A DNA stretch of 64,000 nucleotides from Bacteroidota bacterium (GCA_025454835.1 JALONQ010000005.1:62001-126000); one strand, 5' to 3'; counted from the stretch's first letter, positions 1 to 9,169 are shown. The notes: generated by a model not told the origin, from the sequence alone. A program made the numbers and translations.

Positions 1-59
1 GGGCTTTTAGCGGAGGAGATACAACAACATACCCTTCGGAGACGGCAATTCCAACGCGG

Positions 60-1634
60 TTACCGGACCAGACTGATGCGGCGATGGTCGGTCCGGCCCG
101 AAGAGACGAGCCGGACGATGTATGTGCCGCTGGGACGGCCTGATGCATCCCACGAAGTCACGTGTTGGCCGGCTGACCGTTCTGCATCGATGAGAACGGC
201 CACCTCTCTCCCCAAAAGGTCGAGCACCGATATCTTCACCCATCCTCCCTCCTTCATCCTCCATCCAATTTGAGTCGAGGGATTGAACGGATTCGGAAAC
301 GTCCCGACGATCCCGGTCTCGAGCGGAATGGCGGATGAAGTTTCGGCCACTGGAGTGACGCCCAAGATGGTCGCTGTCTTGGCAAAGACGCGGCCGAAGT
401 TGGCATCGAGTCTTCCGTCCACCCACGCAAAGACCAGAACGCCGCCAGGGCCTAGAGCGACATCCGGCTGGATCGACGGAGCGGTCGCGAAGCTGGTCGT
501 CACCTCCGTGATCGGCGTCAGTGCTGCGCCCGCCGAAGAAAAGGCGCGCGTCTTGGCCGTATATCGCTGTCCCGCCACCGAATCGGCCCAGGTCACGACG
601 ATGTCGCCCGAGGCGTCCATCACAAGCCCGGGCGGATAGGCCTGCAAGACCGAGTTGCTCGCCGTCAGCTTGAACTCCGACGCCTGCGCGACGCCGGAGC
701 TGTTGTAGATGCGCGCGTAGAGATCGCCCCCGGCGTGGCTCCTCGTGTCGATCCACACCACCGCGAAGTCACCGGCGGCATTCATCGCCACCCGGGCGTA
801 TTGATTGTACCCACCGGCCGCGTCGGTGTTCACTTTGACATTGCCGCCGGAAGCGGCGCCGTTGACGAACCGCTGCAGATACACGTCCCCGGTCGACACA
901 TCGGTTCGTCCGTCCGTCCACACTGCGGCAATGTGCGTGCCGTTGCTTGCGGCGAACGGATAGACACGGTTATTCGCCGTGTTGTCTGAGATCGGCACGG
1001 CGTCGCCCATCAGTGCCCCCGAGTTTCCGTCGACGACCGACAATCCGATGTTGTACGCGCTCCCGACGTAGTACCGATACGCCACGATGAAGTTCGCCCC
1101 ATGCGTCGAAACGGAGGGCTGGTAGCCGTACCCGCTTCCGCTGCCCCCAACCTTGTTCACCTGAACGTTGACAAGCGTGCGAACGCCTGCCGACGTGAAG
1201 GCGGCGTAGTAGATATCGTCGAACTTGATGCTTTCGATGGTGCTGCGGGCATCCACATGGTACGCGACGATGAGCGCCCCCGAAGGAAGGAACTTCGCTG
1301 AGGAATGATACAGCGAGAAGTCGGAGAAGAACCCGAACGCGAGTCCGTCGACCCGAAAGTTCGAGGCGACGGCCGACCCGTTCGACTGGAACAGCGAACC
1401 GTAGATGCTCCCCGACCCCGCCAGCCGCCCGTCGGAGGTCGACCGCTCATCACCCCACGAGACGGCGAATTGTCCGTTCGGACTGGCGGCCACCGACGGA
1501 CGATACACGTACCGGTTCGTCTGTGAGCTGACGACAAGATCGTCTGTCACCGCCGCGAACTGGGATGAGCCCTGTGACACGAGCACTGCCGACATCAGGC
1601 ACAGGATTCGCGATCGCATTATGGCCAGGCGCAT
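60..1634 (-). CDS. Secreted protein with T9SS (Por) C-terminal sorting domain
   Basis: 524 aa. An N-terminal signal peptide (hydrophobic residues about 8-20, ending near GSSQ) is followed by a body made of recurring beta units, each carrying a W-x-D-x-R-like core (for example VSWGDER, AVWTDGR, VVWIDTR, FAWVDGR), which suggests a repeat or propeller-like fold. The last about 85 residues match the Por secretion-system sorting domain: FPNPFNPSTQI, then VLDLLGREV, then SGTYIVRL and a final basic tail. By family knowledge such a domain sends the protein through the type IX system to the cell surface or medium. The start is supported by GGAG six bases before ATG. The ligand or activity of the body is not recognisable. 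It converges with nothing known; 59 bases precede the window edge. Confidence 0.85.
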   Translation of the reverse strand: MRLAIMRSRILCLMSAVLVSQGSSQFAAVTDDLVVSSQTNRYVYRPSVAASPNGQFAVSWGDERSTSDGRLAGSGSIYGSLFQSNGSAVASNFRVDGLAFGFFSDFSLYHSSAKFLPSGALIVAYHVDARSTIESIKFDDIYYAAFTSAGVRTLVNVQVNKVGGSGSGYGYQPSVSTHGANFIVAYRYYVGSAYNIGLSVVDGNSGALMGDAVPISDNTANNRVYPFAASNGTHIAAVWTDGRTDVSTGDVYLQRFVNGAASGGNVKVNTDAAGGYNQYARVAMNAAGDFAVVWIDTRSHAGGDLYARIYNSSGVAQASEFKLTASNSVLQAYPPGLVMDASGDIVVTWADSVAGQRYTAKTRAFSSAGAALTPITEVTTSFATAPSIQPDVALGPGGVLVFAWVDGRLDANFGRVFAKTATILGVTPVAETSSAIPLETGIVGTFPNPFNPSTQIGWRMKEGGWVKISVLDLLGREVAVLIDAERSAGQHVTSWDASGRPSGTYIVRLVSSGRTDHRRISLVR

Positions 1635-1788
1635 GATATGCTCCGACTAATGGACAATGCCCAACTGTCCGCTTGGGGGAATGTAGGTGGTGCCCCCAGG
1701 AAACACAAGATCGACTTCTTCAGTGAACTCGTCGTTTCAAATCTCCCTGAAATGCCGTAGACTGGTCACACATCGCTCGAGGTTGACC

Positions 1789-2682
1789 ATGGTTCCCATT
1801 CTCGCACTGACGACCGCCTTGTTCTTCGCTTCACCGCTGAACGCGCAAGATCCGACCTCGCCTCTTCTCGTGTCCGCTTCGTGGTTGCACGACCACGCGA
1901 CGGACCCGGACCTGGCGATCCTTCATGTGGGGTTCAACAGGCGGGATTTTGCACGATCGCATATCCCCGGGGCTCGATTCATCTGGTATGAGTCCATCGC
2001 CCCTTCCAATCCCGACGCATCGACGGAGGTCCCGGACCCTTCTTCACTGAACGCGCTCCTCGAGGGAGCGGGCGTGTCAGATCGTTCCCGCATCGTCATC
2101 ACATACTCTGAGCGGAATCTTACGCTCGCCGCACGCGCCTTATGGACCCTTGAGCTTCACGGATTGGCCGGCCGCGTCTCGATCCTCGACGGAGGCAATG
2201 ACGCCTGGAAGGCCGCAGGGCATGCGTTCACGGACGCGCCAACATCGGCCGCCCCAGGAACCCTGACCCTCTCCCTGGACCGGTCCAGACTCGCCACGGC
2301 CGAGTCCATCCTGGGGCATCTCCACGATGCGTCGATATCGCTCCTCGACGCCCGTCTTCGCACACAGTACGACGGCAATCCGGACCAATTCCGCTCGGGA
2401 CACATTCCTGGCGCCAAGAGTCTCCCGTCGGCGTCCCTGATCGACTCCCTCGGTCGACTCAAGACTCCCGAACTCCTCCGCGAACAATTCGGGGGATCTG
2501 AGATCGATACGACCAAACCCATCGTTGCGTACTGTGGCGTGGGCCAATCCGCCAGCGTTTCGTATCTCGCAGCACGACGGCTTGGGTTCCGCGTCTCTCT
2601 CTATGATGGCTCGTTCCAGGATTGGAACTTGCTTGGTCCAGAATACCCGATCGTTGAGCCAACTCATCCCGTGAAGCACTAG
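1789..2682 (+). CDS. Exported two-domain sulfurtransferase (rhodanese)
   Basis: 297 aa. I chose the ATG at 1789 because the protein then begins with a clean signal peptide (MVPILALTTALFFASPLNAQ); the longer frame to 1687 would bury it. Two rhodanese domains follow. The first (about 25-145) has no cysteine at the active-site loop (TYSERNLT), as is usual for the regulatory N-terminal domain. The second (about 155-290) has the loop CGVGQSA with the catalytic Cys near residue 249. The family moves sulfane sulfur from thiosulfate or mercaptopyruvate to an acceptor thiol. Periplasmic location is inferred from the signal peptide. Its substrate is unknown; a second double rhodanese lies at 8138-9133. 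Confidence 0.88.
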   Translation: MVPILALTTALFFASPLNAQDPTSPLLVSASWLHDHATDPDLAILHVGFNRRDFARSHIPGARFIWYESIAPSNPDASTEVPDPSSLNALLEGAGVSDRSRIVITYSERNLTLAARALWTLELHGLAGRVSILDGGNDAWKAAGHAFTDAPTSAAPGTLTLSLDRSRLATAESILGHLHDASISLLDARLRTQYDGNPDQFRSGHIPGAKSLPSASLIDSLGRLKTPELLREQFGGSEIDTTKPIVAYCGVGQSASVSYLAARRLGFRVSLYDGSFQDWNLLGPEYPIVEPTHPVKH

Positions 2683-2795
2683 TCGATCGTACCGTGTCGG
2701 CTGTGCACGCCAGCGCCCTGAGGATCCTCTCCCCAGGGCGCCGTTGTCTCATTCGTTTCAGTCTTCCTACTAATATCTTCCTACTTCCATCTTTC

Positions 2796-5537
2796 CTACT
2801 CCACCACCTTCCCGTCCCCGTCGAGGAACTTGACCTCCCCGTAGCCGAGATCGCGCACCGACTTCTCGATCTTGGCCCGGTCGCCGACGACCACCCAAAC
2901 CACGGCCGAAGGCTTCACCACCTGCTTCGCCGCGTCGTTGAGCTGCGCGAGCGAGGCGCCGCGCACTCTGTCGGCGTAGGTCTGGAAGTAGGTATCGGCA
3001 TAGCCGAAGCGAACGATCTCGTTGATGGAGCCCGCGATGGCGTTCATCGTTTCCCACGAGCCGGGGAGCTCGAGGATCTTGCTCTCGCGCACTTTCTTCC
3101 ATTCGTCCTCGTTCACCGGACGGGACTCCAGCACGTCATTCAGCTCTCTGGCGATCTCCTGCATCGACTCCTTCGTCTTGTCGGTCTGCACCGGCGCATA
3201 GACGATGAACGGCCGCTGGCCCCGGGCAGCCCACATCAGCGATTGGGCGCCATACGACCAGTGCTTGTTCTCGCGCAGGTTCATGTTGATGCGCGCCGTG
3301 AACGATCCGCCGAGCGCCGTGTTCATCATGTCGATGGCGATCTCGTTCGGGTTGTTCTGCGGTGGGGCCACATGTCCGGCCAGGATCACCGATTGCTGAG
3401 CCCCCGGCTTGTCCATGATGTAGACCGTCTGCTTGCTCAATCCAACGCCGGCCACGTTCTTCGCGGGCACCGTCCCGGGCTTCCAGCCCTTGAACAGCTT
3501 CTCCAGCTTCGGCTGGATCTCCGCCAGCGTCGTCTTGCCGACCACCACGAGCGTGGCGTTGTTCGGCCGGATCCACGTCTCGTGGAACTTCACGAGATCT
3601 TCCCGCTTCATGGCCGACACTGCGGCTTCCGTTCCGGAACCGGTGAACGGAACGCTGTAGGCATGGCCCGCACCGTAGAGGAACTGCGGGAAGACCCGCA
3701 GGGCCATCTGGATCGGGGTCGCCTTCTCACGCTGGATCTGGGCCAACGTTTGCTTCTGCTGGCGGTCCAGTTCTTCCGCCGGGAACGACGGGTTGAGGAT
3801 CACATCCGCCCAGATGTCGAGCGCCTCATCGAGCGTCGACGTGAGCGTCGATAGCGACACCGCCGACATGTCGAGATCGGACCCGGTGCCCAGGCCGGCG
3901 CCGAGGAGGGCCACGTCCTCACTGATCTGCAGGGCCGAACGCTTCTTCGTCCCTTCATCCATCATGTTCAGCGTCATGCTGGCCGTGCCCGGCGCGGCGA
4001 ACTGGTCGGCCGCATAGCCGGCGTCGAACCGCATCGAGAGGTTCACCATCGGGATCGACGGCACCTCGGCCAGGATCACCTTCACGCCGTTCGACAGCGT
4101 CGCCCGCTGCACTGCCGGGAAGGTCGCCTTGGGGGGCTCGCCCGCCGTCGGCAGCTGCTTCCGGACCGACGAATCGACCGGGGCCGCCGCCAGCTTCGGG
4201 AATGGATGGACCTCGAGTGTGTAGACACCGTCGCTCAGCCACGTCTTCGCGGCCGCCTGGATCGAGGCCGGAGTTGCCGTCTGCACACGCTGGAGAGTGG
4301 TCTTGTAGTGCTCGGGGTCCCCGGCATACGTCTGGCTCATGGCGAGGATGTCAGATTTGCCCCCGAAGCCGCCGATGCGCTCGACGCCACGGACGAAGTT
4401 GGCGACATACTGGGTGCGGACGCGCTGTACCTCTTTCTCGGCCGGCCCGGACTTCAGGAGCGCCGCCAGTTCCTCGTCCACCATTTGTTCAGCTTTGGCC
4501 AGATCCTCGCCGGGCTTCACGGTGACCATGATATAGAACAGCGAGGCGATCTCGCGGCTGTCGATGAAGGCCGACACGTTGGTCGCGATCTGCTTGTCAT
4601 ACACCAGCTTCTTGTAGAGACGCGACGTCTTTCCCGAAGCCATAATGTTCGCCGTCAAGTTCAGCATGTCGTGGTCTTCCGTTCCCCATGCGGGAACATT
4701 CCACACCTTGTAGATCCGCGCTTGGGGCACGCGGTCCTGCGTGACCTGGCGCTGACTTCCCGTTCGTTTGGCGACCCACTGCTGGTGGCGCGCCACCGGC
4801 GGACCGGAGGCGATGTCGCCGAAATACCGGATCACTTTCTCATAAGCGACCTGGGCGTCGATATCGCCGGCCACGACGAGCACGGCGTTGGCCGTTCCAT
4901 AGTAGCTGCGGAACCACTCCTTCACGTCGTCGAGAGAAGCGGCATTCAGGTCTTCCATCGATCCGATGACGGTCCACGAGTACGGATGACCCTGCGGCCA
5001 GACGCTCTTCGTAATGAGTTCCTCGGTAATGCCGTAGGGCTCATTCTCCCCTTGTCGCTTCTCGTTCTGCACCACGCCCCTTTGCTCGTCGAGCTTCGAC
5101 TGGGTGATAGCGCCGAGCAAGTGGCCCATGCGATCCGATTCCATCCACAGCGCCACGTCGACGGCCGAGGTCGGAACATTCTGGAAGTAGTTCGTACGGT
5201 CCTCGTTCGTCGTTCCGTTGAGGTCGGTCGCGCCCAGCCGTTCCAGCACCTGGAAATAGTCGTCGTTGAAATTCTCGCTGCCGTTGAACATCAGATGCTC
5301 GAACAGGTGCGCGAAGCCGCTCTTCCCCGGCTTCTCGTTCTTCGAGCCCACATGATACCAAACGTTCACGGCGACGATCGGCGCCTTGTGGTCTTCATGA
5401 ACCAGCAGCGTAAGTCCGTTCTTCAGCGTGAACTTCTTGTACGGAATATCGACGTCCACCATCGATCCCTTCTTCTGTGCGATCACGGCCATTGGGACGG
5501 CGATCAGCAACAGTGCGAGTGCTGCGAACTTCGACAT
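2796..5537 (-). CDS. Secreted M16 family zinc metallopeptidase (two-domain)
   Basis: 913 aa. Signal peptide MSKFAALALLLIAVPMAVIAQ. The N-terminal M16 domain has the inverted zinc motif HLFEH at residues 77-81 (His77 and His81 bind zinc, Glu80 is catalytic), with the distal Glu expected in the ENEPYGITEE stretch. The second half (from about residue 480) is a second M16 domain without HxxEH, as in long pitrilysin-like clamshell enzymes. The ATG at 5537 is preferred: GGAGG lies eight bases upstream, inside the codons of the alternative ATG at 5552. It acts on peptides in the periplasm or outside. It is monocistronic and divergent from the SPFH gene at 5869. Confidence 0.92.
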   Translation of the reverse strand: MSKFAALALLLIAVPMAVIAQKKGSMVDVDIPYKKFTLKNGLTLLVHEDHKAPIVAVNVWYHVGSKNEKPGKSGFAHLFEHLMFNGSENFNDDYFQVLERLGATDLNGTTNEDRTNYFQNVPTSAVDVALWMESDRMGHLLGAITQSKLDEQRGVVQNEKRQGENEPYGITEELITKSVWPQGHPYSWTVIGSMEDLNAASLDDVKEWFRSYYGTANAVLVVAGDIDAQVAYEKVIRYFGDIASGPPVARHQQWVAKRTGSQRQVTQDRVPQARIYKVWNVPAWGTEDHDMLNLTANIMASGKTSRLYKKLVYDKQIATNVSAFIDSREIASLFYIMVTVKPGEDLAKAEQMVDEELAALLKSGPAEKEVQRVRTQYVANFVRGVERIGGFGGKSDILAMSQTYAGDPEHYKTTLQRVQTATPASIQAAAKTWLSDGVYTLEVHPFPKLAAAPVDSSVRKQLPTAGEPPKATFPAVQRATLSNGVKVILAEVPSIPMVNLSMRFDAGYAADQFAAPGTASMTLNMMDEGTKKRSALQISEDVALLGAGLGTGSDLDMSAVSLSTLTSTLDEALDIWADVILNPSFPAEELDRQQKQTLAQIQREKATPIQMALRVFPQFLYGAGHAYSVPFTGSGTEAAVSAMKREDLVKFHETWIRPNNATLVVVGKTTLAEIQPKLEKLFKGWKPGTVPAKNVAGVGLSKQTVYIMDKPGAQQSVILAGHVAPPQNNPNEIAIDMMNTALGGSFTARINMNLRENKHWSYGAQSLMWAARGQRPFIVYAPVQTDKTKESMQEIARELNDVLESRPVNEDEWKKVRESKILELPGSWETMNAIAGSINEIVRFGYADTYFQTYADRVRGASLAQLNDAAKQVVKPSAVVWVVVGDRAKIEKSVRDLGYGEVKFLDGDGKVVE

Positions 5538-5868
5538 GAGGAGAGCCTCCATATGTTGGTCAAATCATTTAGTGGACGAGAATTGAGTGAAGAGGTTTCA
5601 ATATAGAGATAGATAACGAAGGACCGGACGCGAGACTGGGGAAGATCCGGGCTTCCGGACATGCCAGAAGGCGAGATAGGATGCCTGTGTTTGTGAAGGG
5701 CCACTCAGGGGGACAACAAGAACGAGTCGTTCAGTTTGGTCCAGTGGAAATTCGAGACCAAGGTCGAAAATGCGCCAAAAATTCGATGAATTCAGCGCAA
5801 CTTTTCACTTGACTTTTCGATATCAAGATGATATCATTTTGCTAGCACAACGCACCAAGGAGAAAGCC
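5538..5868. other. Divergent intergenic region, M16 peptidase / SPFH genes
   Basis: 331 bases between two divergent genes. The part next to the SPFH gene is AT-rich and holds its promoter (5809-5837). In the remainder I see no convincing gene, RNA or repeat. Confidence 0.6.
5809..5837 (+). promoter_or_regulatory. Promoter with GATATCA direct repeats before the SPFH operon
   Basis: TTGACT (5809-5814), a 17-base spacer and TATCAT (5832-5837) give a good sigma-70-type promoter about 30 bases before the start at 5869. Two copies of GATATCA (5819-5825 and 5830-5836) sit one helical turn apart inside the spacer and -10, so a bound regulator would block polymerase. The ribbon-helix-helix protein encoded downstream at 6910 is the natural candidate; that link is inference. 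An overlapping Bacteroidota-type -7 box (TAnnTTTG-like, about 5834-5841) is also possible. Confidence 0.55.
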
Positions 5869-6738
5869 ATGAAAGCCGTCACCGAACGCAACGCCAGCCA
5901 GATCAACGGGTTCTTTCCCCTGTTCCTGTGGATCGCGGCCCTCATCTTCAACTGCTACCTGATCTACTTCGGCGCCTCGACCGATCAGCCGATGGTGCTG
6001 TGGATCATCTTCCCCCTCTTCACGTTCCTAGCCCTCACGATGAACAGCTTCTTCATCGTGCAGCCGAACGAGGCCCGGGTCCTGGTGCTGTTCGGAAAAT
6101 ACGTCGGGTCCGTTCGCGACGAAGGCTTCTACTTCGTCAATCCATTCACGACCAAGAAGCGCATCTCGCTGCGCATCCACAACTTCAACAGCGAGAAGAT
6201 CAAGGTGAACGACCACGACGGCAACCCGATCGAGATCGCCGCCGTCATCGTCTGGCGGGTCGTCGATTCCGCCCGGGCGACGTTCGACGTCGAGAACTAC
6301 GAGCAATTCGTCGCCATCCAGAGCGAAACGGCCATCCGTTCGCTGTCCACTGAATACTCGTACGACTCCCACGACGATCGGCCGTCGCTTCGCGGAAATA
6401 CCGTCGAGATCTCCGAAGAGCTAAAGAAGCAGGTGCATACCCGCCTCGAGATCGCCGGCGTGGAAGTGCTTGAATCGCGCATCAGCCACCTGGCCTACGC
6501 TCAGGAGATCGCGCAAGCGATGCTCCGACGTCAGCAGGCGCAGGCGATCATTGCCGCCCGCAAGAAGATCGTGGAGGGGGCGGTGGGCATGGTGCAGGAC
6601 GCCCTTCGCATGTTGAGCGAGCAGAAGATCGTCGAGCTCGACGAGGACAAGAAGGCCACGATGGTGAACAACCTCATGGTCGCGCTCGTGTCCGAATCGG
6701 AAGCACAGCCGATCATCAATACTGGTACATTGTACTAG
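5869..6738 (+). CDS. SPFH / Band 7 domain membrane protein
   Basis: 289 aa from the ATG at 5869, which has AAGGAG just upstream; the longer frame would read through the promoter. Two hydrophobic segments at about residues 10-30 and 36-56 form a membrane hairpin, followed by the SPFH domain (FFIVQPNEARVLVLFGKY) and an Ala/Gln-rich helical region (MLRRQQAQAIIAARKKIVEGAV) typical of prohibitin/stomatin-like oligomers. The protein is likely anchored in the cytoplasmic membrane and forms large assemblies. It heads an operon with a ribbon-helix-helix protein (6910) and a beta-rich protein (7098). Confidence 0.9.
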   Translation: MKAVTERNASQINGFFPLFLWIAALIFNCYLIYFGASTDQPMVLWIIFPLFTFLALTMNSFFIVQPNEARVLVLFGKYVGSVRDEGFYFVNPFTTKKRISLRIHNFNSEKIKVNDHDGNPIEIAAVIVWRVVDSARATFDVENYEQFVAIQSETAIRSLSTEYSYDSHDDRPSLRGNTVEISEELKKQVHTRLEIAGVEVLESRISHLAYAQEIAQAMLRRQQAQAIIAARKKIVEGAVGMVQDALRMLSEQKIVELDEDKKATMVNNLMVALVSESEAQPIINTGTLY

Positions 6739-6773
6739 CGTGAAGACAAGGAGAACCGCTGGGAAAGATCAAT

Positions 6774-6882
6774 GACCGCCATGACGCCAAGAACTGAGAT
6801 CGCTTCATCTCATGACAGTGTCCGCTGGCCTGGCGACTTGGCATGTGCTGGAGAACGTACAAAGGAACATGCCTTGGCGGTC
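6774..6882. repeat. Intergenic imperfect inverted repeat (CGCCAAG type)
   Basis: Between the SPFH and RHH genes. The ends are GACCGCCA (6774-6781) and its complement at 6875-6882, and CGCCAAG/CTTGGCG words recur inside. The same words occur in the repeat at 19239-19375, so this is probably a member of a dispersed family. Pairing is weak away from the ends. Confidence 0.4.
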
Positions 6883-6909
6883 GCGGTCTCAACGTTGGTC
6901 TGCTAGATA

Positions 6910-7101
6910 ATGGCCGAGAAGAAGAACATACTGCTGCGACTCGACAAGGAGCTGTACGCCTCGATCGCCAAATGGGCGGCCGACGACCTTCGGAGCATCA
7001 ACGGGCAGCTCGAGTTCCTGTTGACAGAAGCCGTGAAGCGGGCGGGGCGCCAGAGGACCGGACCGGCCGACGACGCCTCTCCCCCACCGGAGCAACCATG
7101 A
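6910..7101 (+). CDS. Small Arc/ribbon-helix-helix DNA-binding protein
   Basis: 63 aa. Starts MAEKKNILLRLDKELYASIAKWAADDLRSINGQ: a short beta strand with alternating residues (NILLRLD), then two helices, the second with the SINGQLEFLL pattern found in Arc-like RHH proteins that sit beside SPFH genes. The last about 17 residues are Pro/Ala-rich and probably disordered. RHH proteins bind DNA as dimers through the N-terminal strand. The stop codon overlaps the next start (ATGA at 7098), indicating translational coupling. It may autoregulate through the GATATCA repeats at 5819-5836. I see no toxin-like partner. Confidence 0.8.
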   Translation: MAEKKNILLRLDKELYASIAKWAADDLRSINGQLEFLLTEAVKRAGRQRTGPADDASPPPEQP

Positions 7102-7613
7102 GCACGATCGCCTCACTCGCCGGGGCAACGCTGCGCTGGCGTCAGCCTTCCATCTTCAAGGAACACCACGAGCTCGTGGCCGACGACGGGTCGATCGTCG
7201 CACGGCTGGACGGTTCGGGCAAGTTCCTGTCGGAGAAGTTCACCGCAGAGGGTTTTGGAGGGAACTGGGAGTTTGTCTTTGCGGATTTCTGGCGGCTTAC
7301 GGTCGGGATACGCGAAACGGGAAAGGACCTGCCCTTCGCAACCCTCGTCGGCAAGGCATTCTCGATGGAGAAAACGCTCGAGCTGCCCAGGGGGGAACGG
7401 TGGAAGGTGGGATATCGGATGTGGAAGGGCCTCTACGAAGTGACCGACGGCCGTGGGATGCCCGTCGTGACGGCTCGTTCGAAGCTGTCCTTCAAATGGA
7501 ACGCCGAGGTGACGGTCCCATCGTACACCGCGCCGCTCGAGCGTTGTCCGTGGGCCGTGATGCTCATCTACATGCTACAGGTCCGCCAGCGGCGGCGTGC
7601 GTCTCACGGATGA
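7098..7613 (+). CDS. Beta-rich protein, LURP-one/tubby-like by pattern
   Basis: 171 aa, starting in the ATGA overlap with the RHH gene. No signal peptide. The sequence is a succession of short amphipathic strands with turns (LVADDGSIVARLDG, WRLTVG, YEVTDGRGMPVVTARSK) and ends with a hydrophobic helix (WAVMLIYMLQV) and a basic tail. This arrangement resembles LURP-one/scramblase-like tubby folds, but I base that only on pattern. Its place as third gene after SPFH and RHH suggests a membrane-associated role with the SPFH assembly. No catalytic motif is visible. Confidence 0.7.
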   Translation: MSTIASLAGATLRWRQPSIFKEHHELVADDGSIVARLDGSGKFLSEKFTAEGFGGNWEFVFADFWRLTVGIRETGKDLPFATLVGKAFSMEKTLELPRGERWKVGYRMWKGLYEVTDGRGMPVVTARSKLSFKWNAEVTVPSYTAPLERCPWAVMLIYMLQVRQRRRASHG

Positions 7614-7623
7614 ATGTCCGCCA

Positions 7624-8043
7624 CTATCGTTTGCGGCCTGATGATCGCGAGGACCGCGTGCGAGCCATCGTGCGCGGTCCCGTCGTTCTCCCCCGCCGCT
7701 GGGGGCGCCCCCTGCCGGCGGGTGCCACGAGTTCGTGGGAATGGTCGATCATCCGATAGATCTCCGCGGCCGGGACCGACCCATCGAGGACGACGGTGTT
7801 CCAATGCCGCTTGTTCATGTGGTATCCAGGCGTGACCCCTTCGTATCGTTCCCGCCATTCGACCGCCTGTTCAGGTTCGGCCTTCAGATTGATCTGGAAT
7901 GGTATCCGCACCAGATTGGCCAGGAGAAAGATCTTCCCCTTCACTTTGAACACGAGCACATCGTCTCCGAACGGCGTGCCCTCGGTGATGTGACCGGGTT
8001 TGCTCCGGCAATACGTGCGGATATCGTCGAGCGTCAGCGGCAT
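7624..8043 (-). CDS. MmcQ/YjbR family protein
   Basis: 139 aa. Residues 1-110 match the YjbR/MmcQ fold: GHITEGTPFGDDVLVFKVKGKIF, the INLKAEPEQA strand, and the terminal block GYHMNKRHWNTVVLDG. Members are small cytosolic proteins with a CyaY-like, possibly DNA-binding fold; no reaction is established. The last about 28 residues are extra to the family and very Arg-rich, perhaps a nucleic-acid-binding tail or read-through into GC-rich sequence. It converges with the gene ending at 7613, ten bases away. Confidence 0.82.
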   Translation of the reverse strand: MPLTLDDIRTYCRSKPGHITEGTPFGDDVLVFKVKGKIFLLANLVRIPFQINLKAEPEQAVEWRERYEGVTPGYHMNKRHWNTVVLDGSVPAAEIYRMIDHSHELVAPAGRGRPQRRGRTTGPRTMARTRSSRSSGRKR

Positions 8044-8075
8044 GCCATAAGATATCGCTCCGGGCGATAAACAGA

Positions 8076-8105
8076 AAGCCGGCCGGGATGCTCCCCAGCC
8101 GGCTT
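8076..8105 (-). terminator. Stem-loop terminator after the marR-cytochrome-rhodanese operon
   Basis: An 8-bp perfect stem (AAGCCGGC/GCCGGCTT) with a 14-base loop lies about 30 bases beyond the stop at 8138. In the minus direction it is followed by TTCTGTTT, a modest T-rich run. It could also serve the convergent side. Confidence 0.6.
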
Positions 8106-8137
8106 CTACTGTTGCTATTGACCTCTGACCTCCGGGC

Positions 8138-9133
8138 TCAGCTTCCGGTCACGTACGGATATCCCTTGATCTCCGTCGTCGGATTGAACTTTGTTCCGGG
8201 CATTGTGTCATAGAACATGGCATTCGCGCCGTAGAGCAGGGATTTCGCATCGTAGCCCAGCGTGCGGAGAATGAATGCCGTCGAAGCGCTCGTCTGGCCG
8301 GTATAACAGTAGACGACCACCGGCTTGTCGGTCGGGAGCGTCTTCAGGTTTGTCGCCAGCTTCAGGTCCGATTTCGGCGTGTACTGCACCGCACCCGGCA
8401 CATGGCCGGCGCTGTATTCGGCCAACGGCCAGTAGTTGACGATGTAGTGACCCGTCAGGTTGGCATACAGGTTGGAGTTGCTGATGCTGGCAGGCGTGAA
8501 GCCTTCTGTCAGCAATGCGGTGACGCGGGCTTCGAGGATCTCAGCCCCGGTCGACTTACCGGTAGACAGCGTCGGCAGGTTCCCCGCGGCATTCTTCGCC
8601 GTGGCGGTGGTCACAAGCGTCGCCGCGCGCGTATTCGTCATGTTCGTCAGCCAACGATTCTGGGCGAACGTGCTGTCCCATGAGCACATGCCCCACTTCA
8701 GCGAGTAGACGTTATTGTAGCCCATGAGGCGAAGGGCGGCGACTCCGAAGCCCGACGTCTGACCGGTGTAGCAGGTGACGACGATGCGGGTGTACGAGGC
8801 AGCGTTGATACCCTTCACATGCGTCAGAAGGTTTGCCATCGTGACATTGACCGCACCCGCGATCCGGCCGTTAGTGAAGTCCGTCGCCGAACGGATGTCG
8901 ATGATGTACTGCGTCGTCGGATTGGCCAACTGCGTCGTCCGGACATCGGCCGCTGCGACAATTGCAGGGTTGGAGGTATTGAGGTAGTCGCCGCTCGATT
9001 CAAGATACGCGGCCAGGACTTCGGCCTCGTTGACCGGCGGAGGCGGCGTGGTGCTGCTTTCTTCCTCGCAACCCACGACGAGCAGCATCATCGGGATCAC
9101 GAGCAACAGCGACAGCAGGCGCAGGTTCTTCAT
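8138..9133 (-). CDS. Lipoprotein with two active-site rhodanese domains
   Basis: 331 aa. The ATG at 9133 has GGAG six bases upstream, so it is preferred over 9145. Lipoprotein signal: hydrophobic stretch and lipobox VVGC with Cys22. A Thr/Pro-rich linker is followed by two rhodanese-like domains, and unusually both have a cysteine loop of the same sequence, CYTGQTS (Cys near 121 and near 276). Such domains bind or transfer sulfane sulfur. The protein is anchored in the cell envelope. It is the last gene of an operon with a MarR regulator and a multiheme cytochrome c, which suggests sulfur-linked electron transfer in the periplasm; that role is inference. Confidence 0.87.
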   Translation of the reverse strand: MKNLRLLSLLLVIPMMLLVVGCEEESSTTPPPPVNEAEVLAAYLESSGDYLNTSNPAIVAAADVRTTQLANPTTQYIIDIRSATDFTNGRIAGAVNVTMANLLTHVKGINAASYTRIVVTCYTGQTSGFGVAALRLMGYNNVYSLKWGMCSWDSTFAQNRWLTNMTNTRAATLVTTATAKNAAGNLPTLSTGKSTGAEILEARVTALLTEGFTPASISNSNLYANLTGHYIVNYWPLAEYSAGHVPGAVQYTPKSDLKLATNLKTLPTDKPVVVYCYTGQTSASTAFILRTLGYDAKSLLYGANAMFYDTMPGTKFNPTTEIKGYPYVTGS

Positions 9134-9169
9134 GTTAGGCTCCATGATATGAGAGGGTGAAGCGGTGCG

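Noticed and set aside
6910..7101. RHH protein as antitoxin of a toxin-antitoxin pair
   Set aside because: The partner at 7098 has no toxin fold (no RelE, HicA, PIN or Fic motif) and the upstream gene is SPFH, so a regulator of that operon is more likely.
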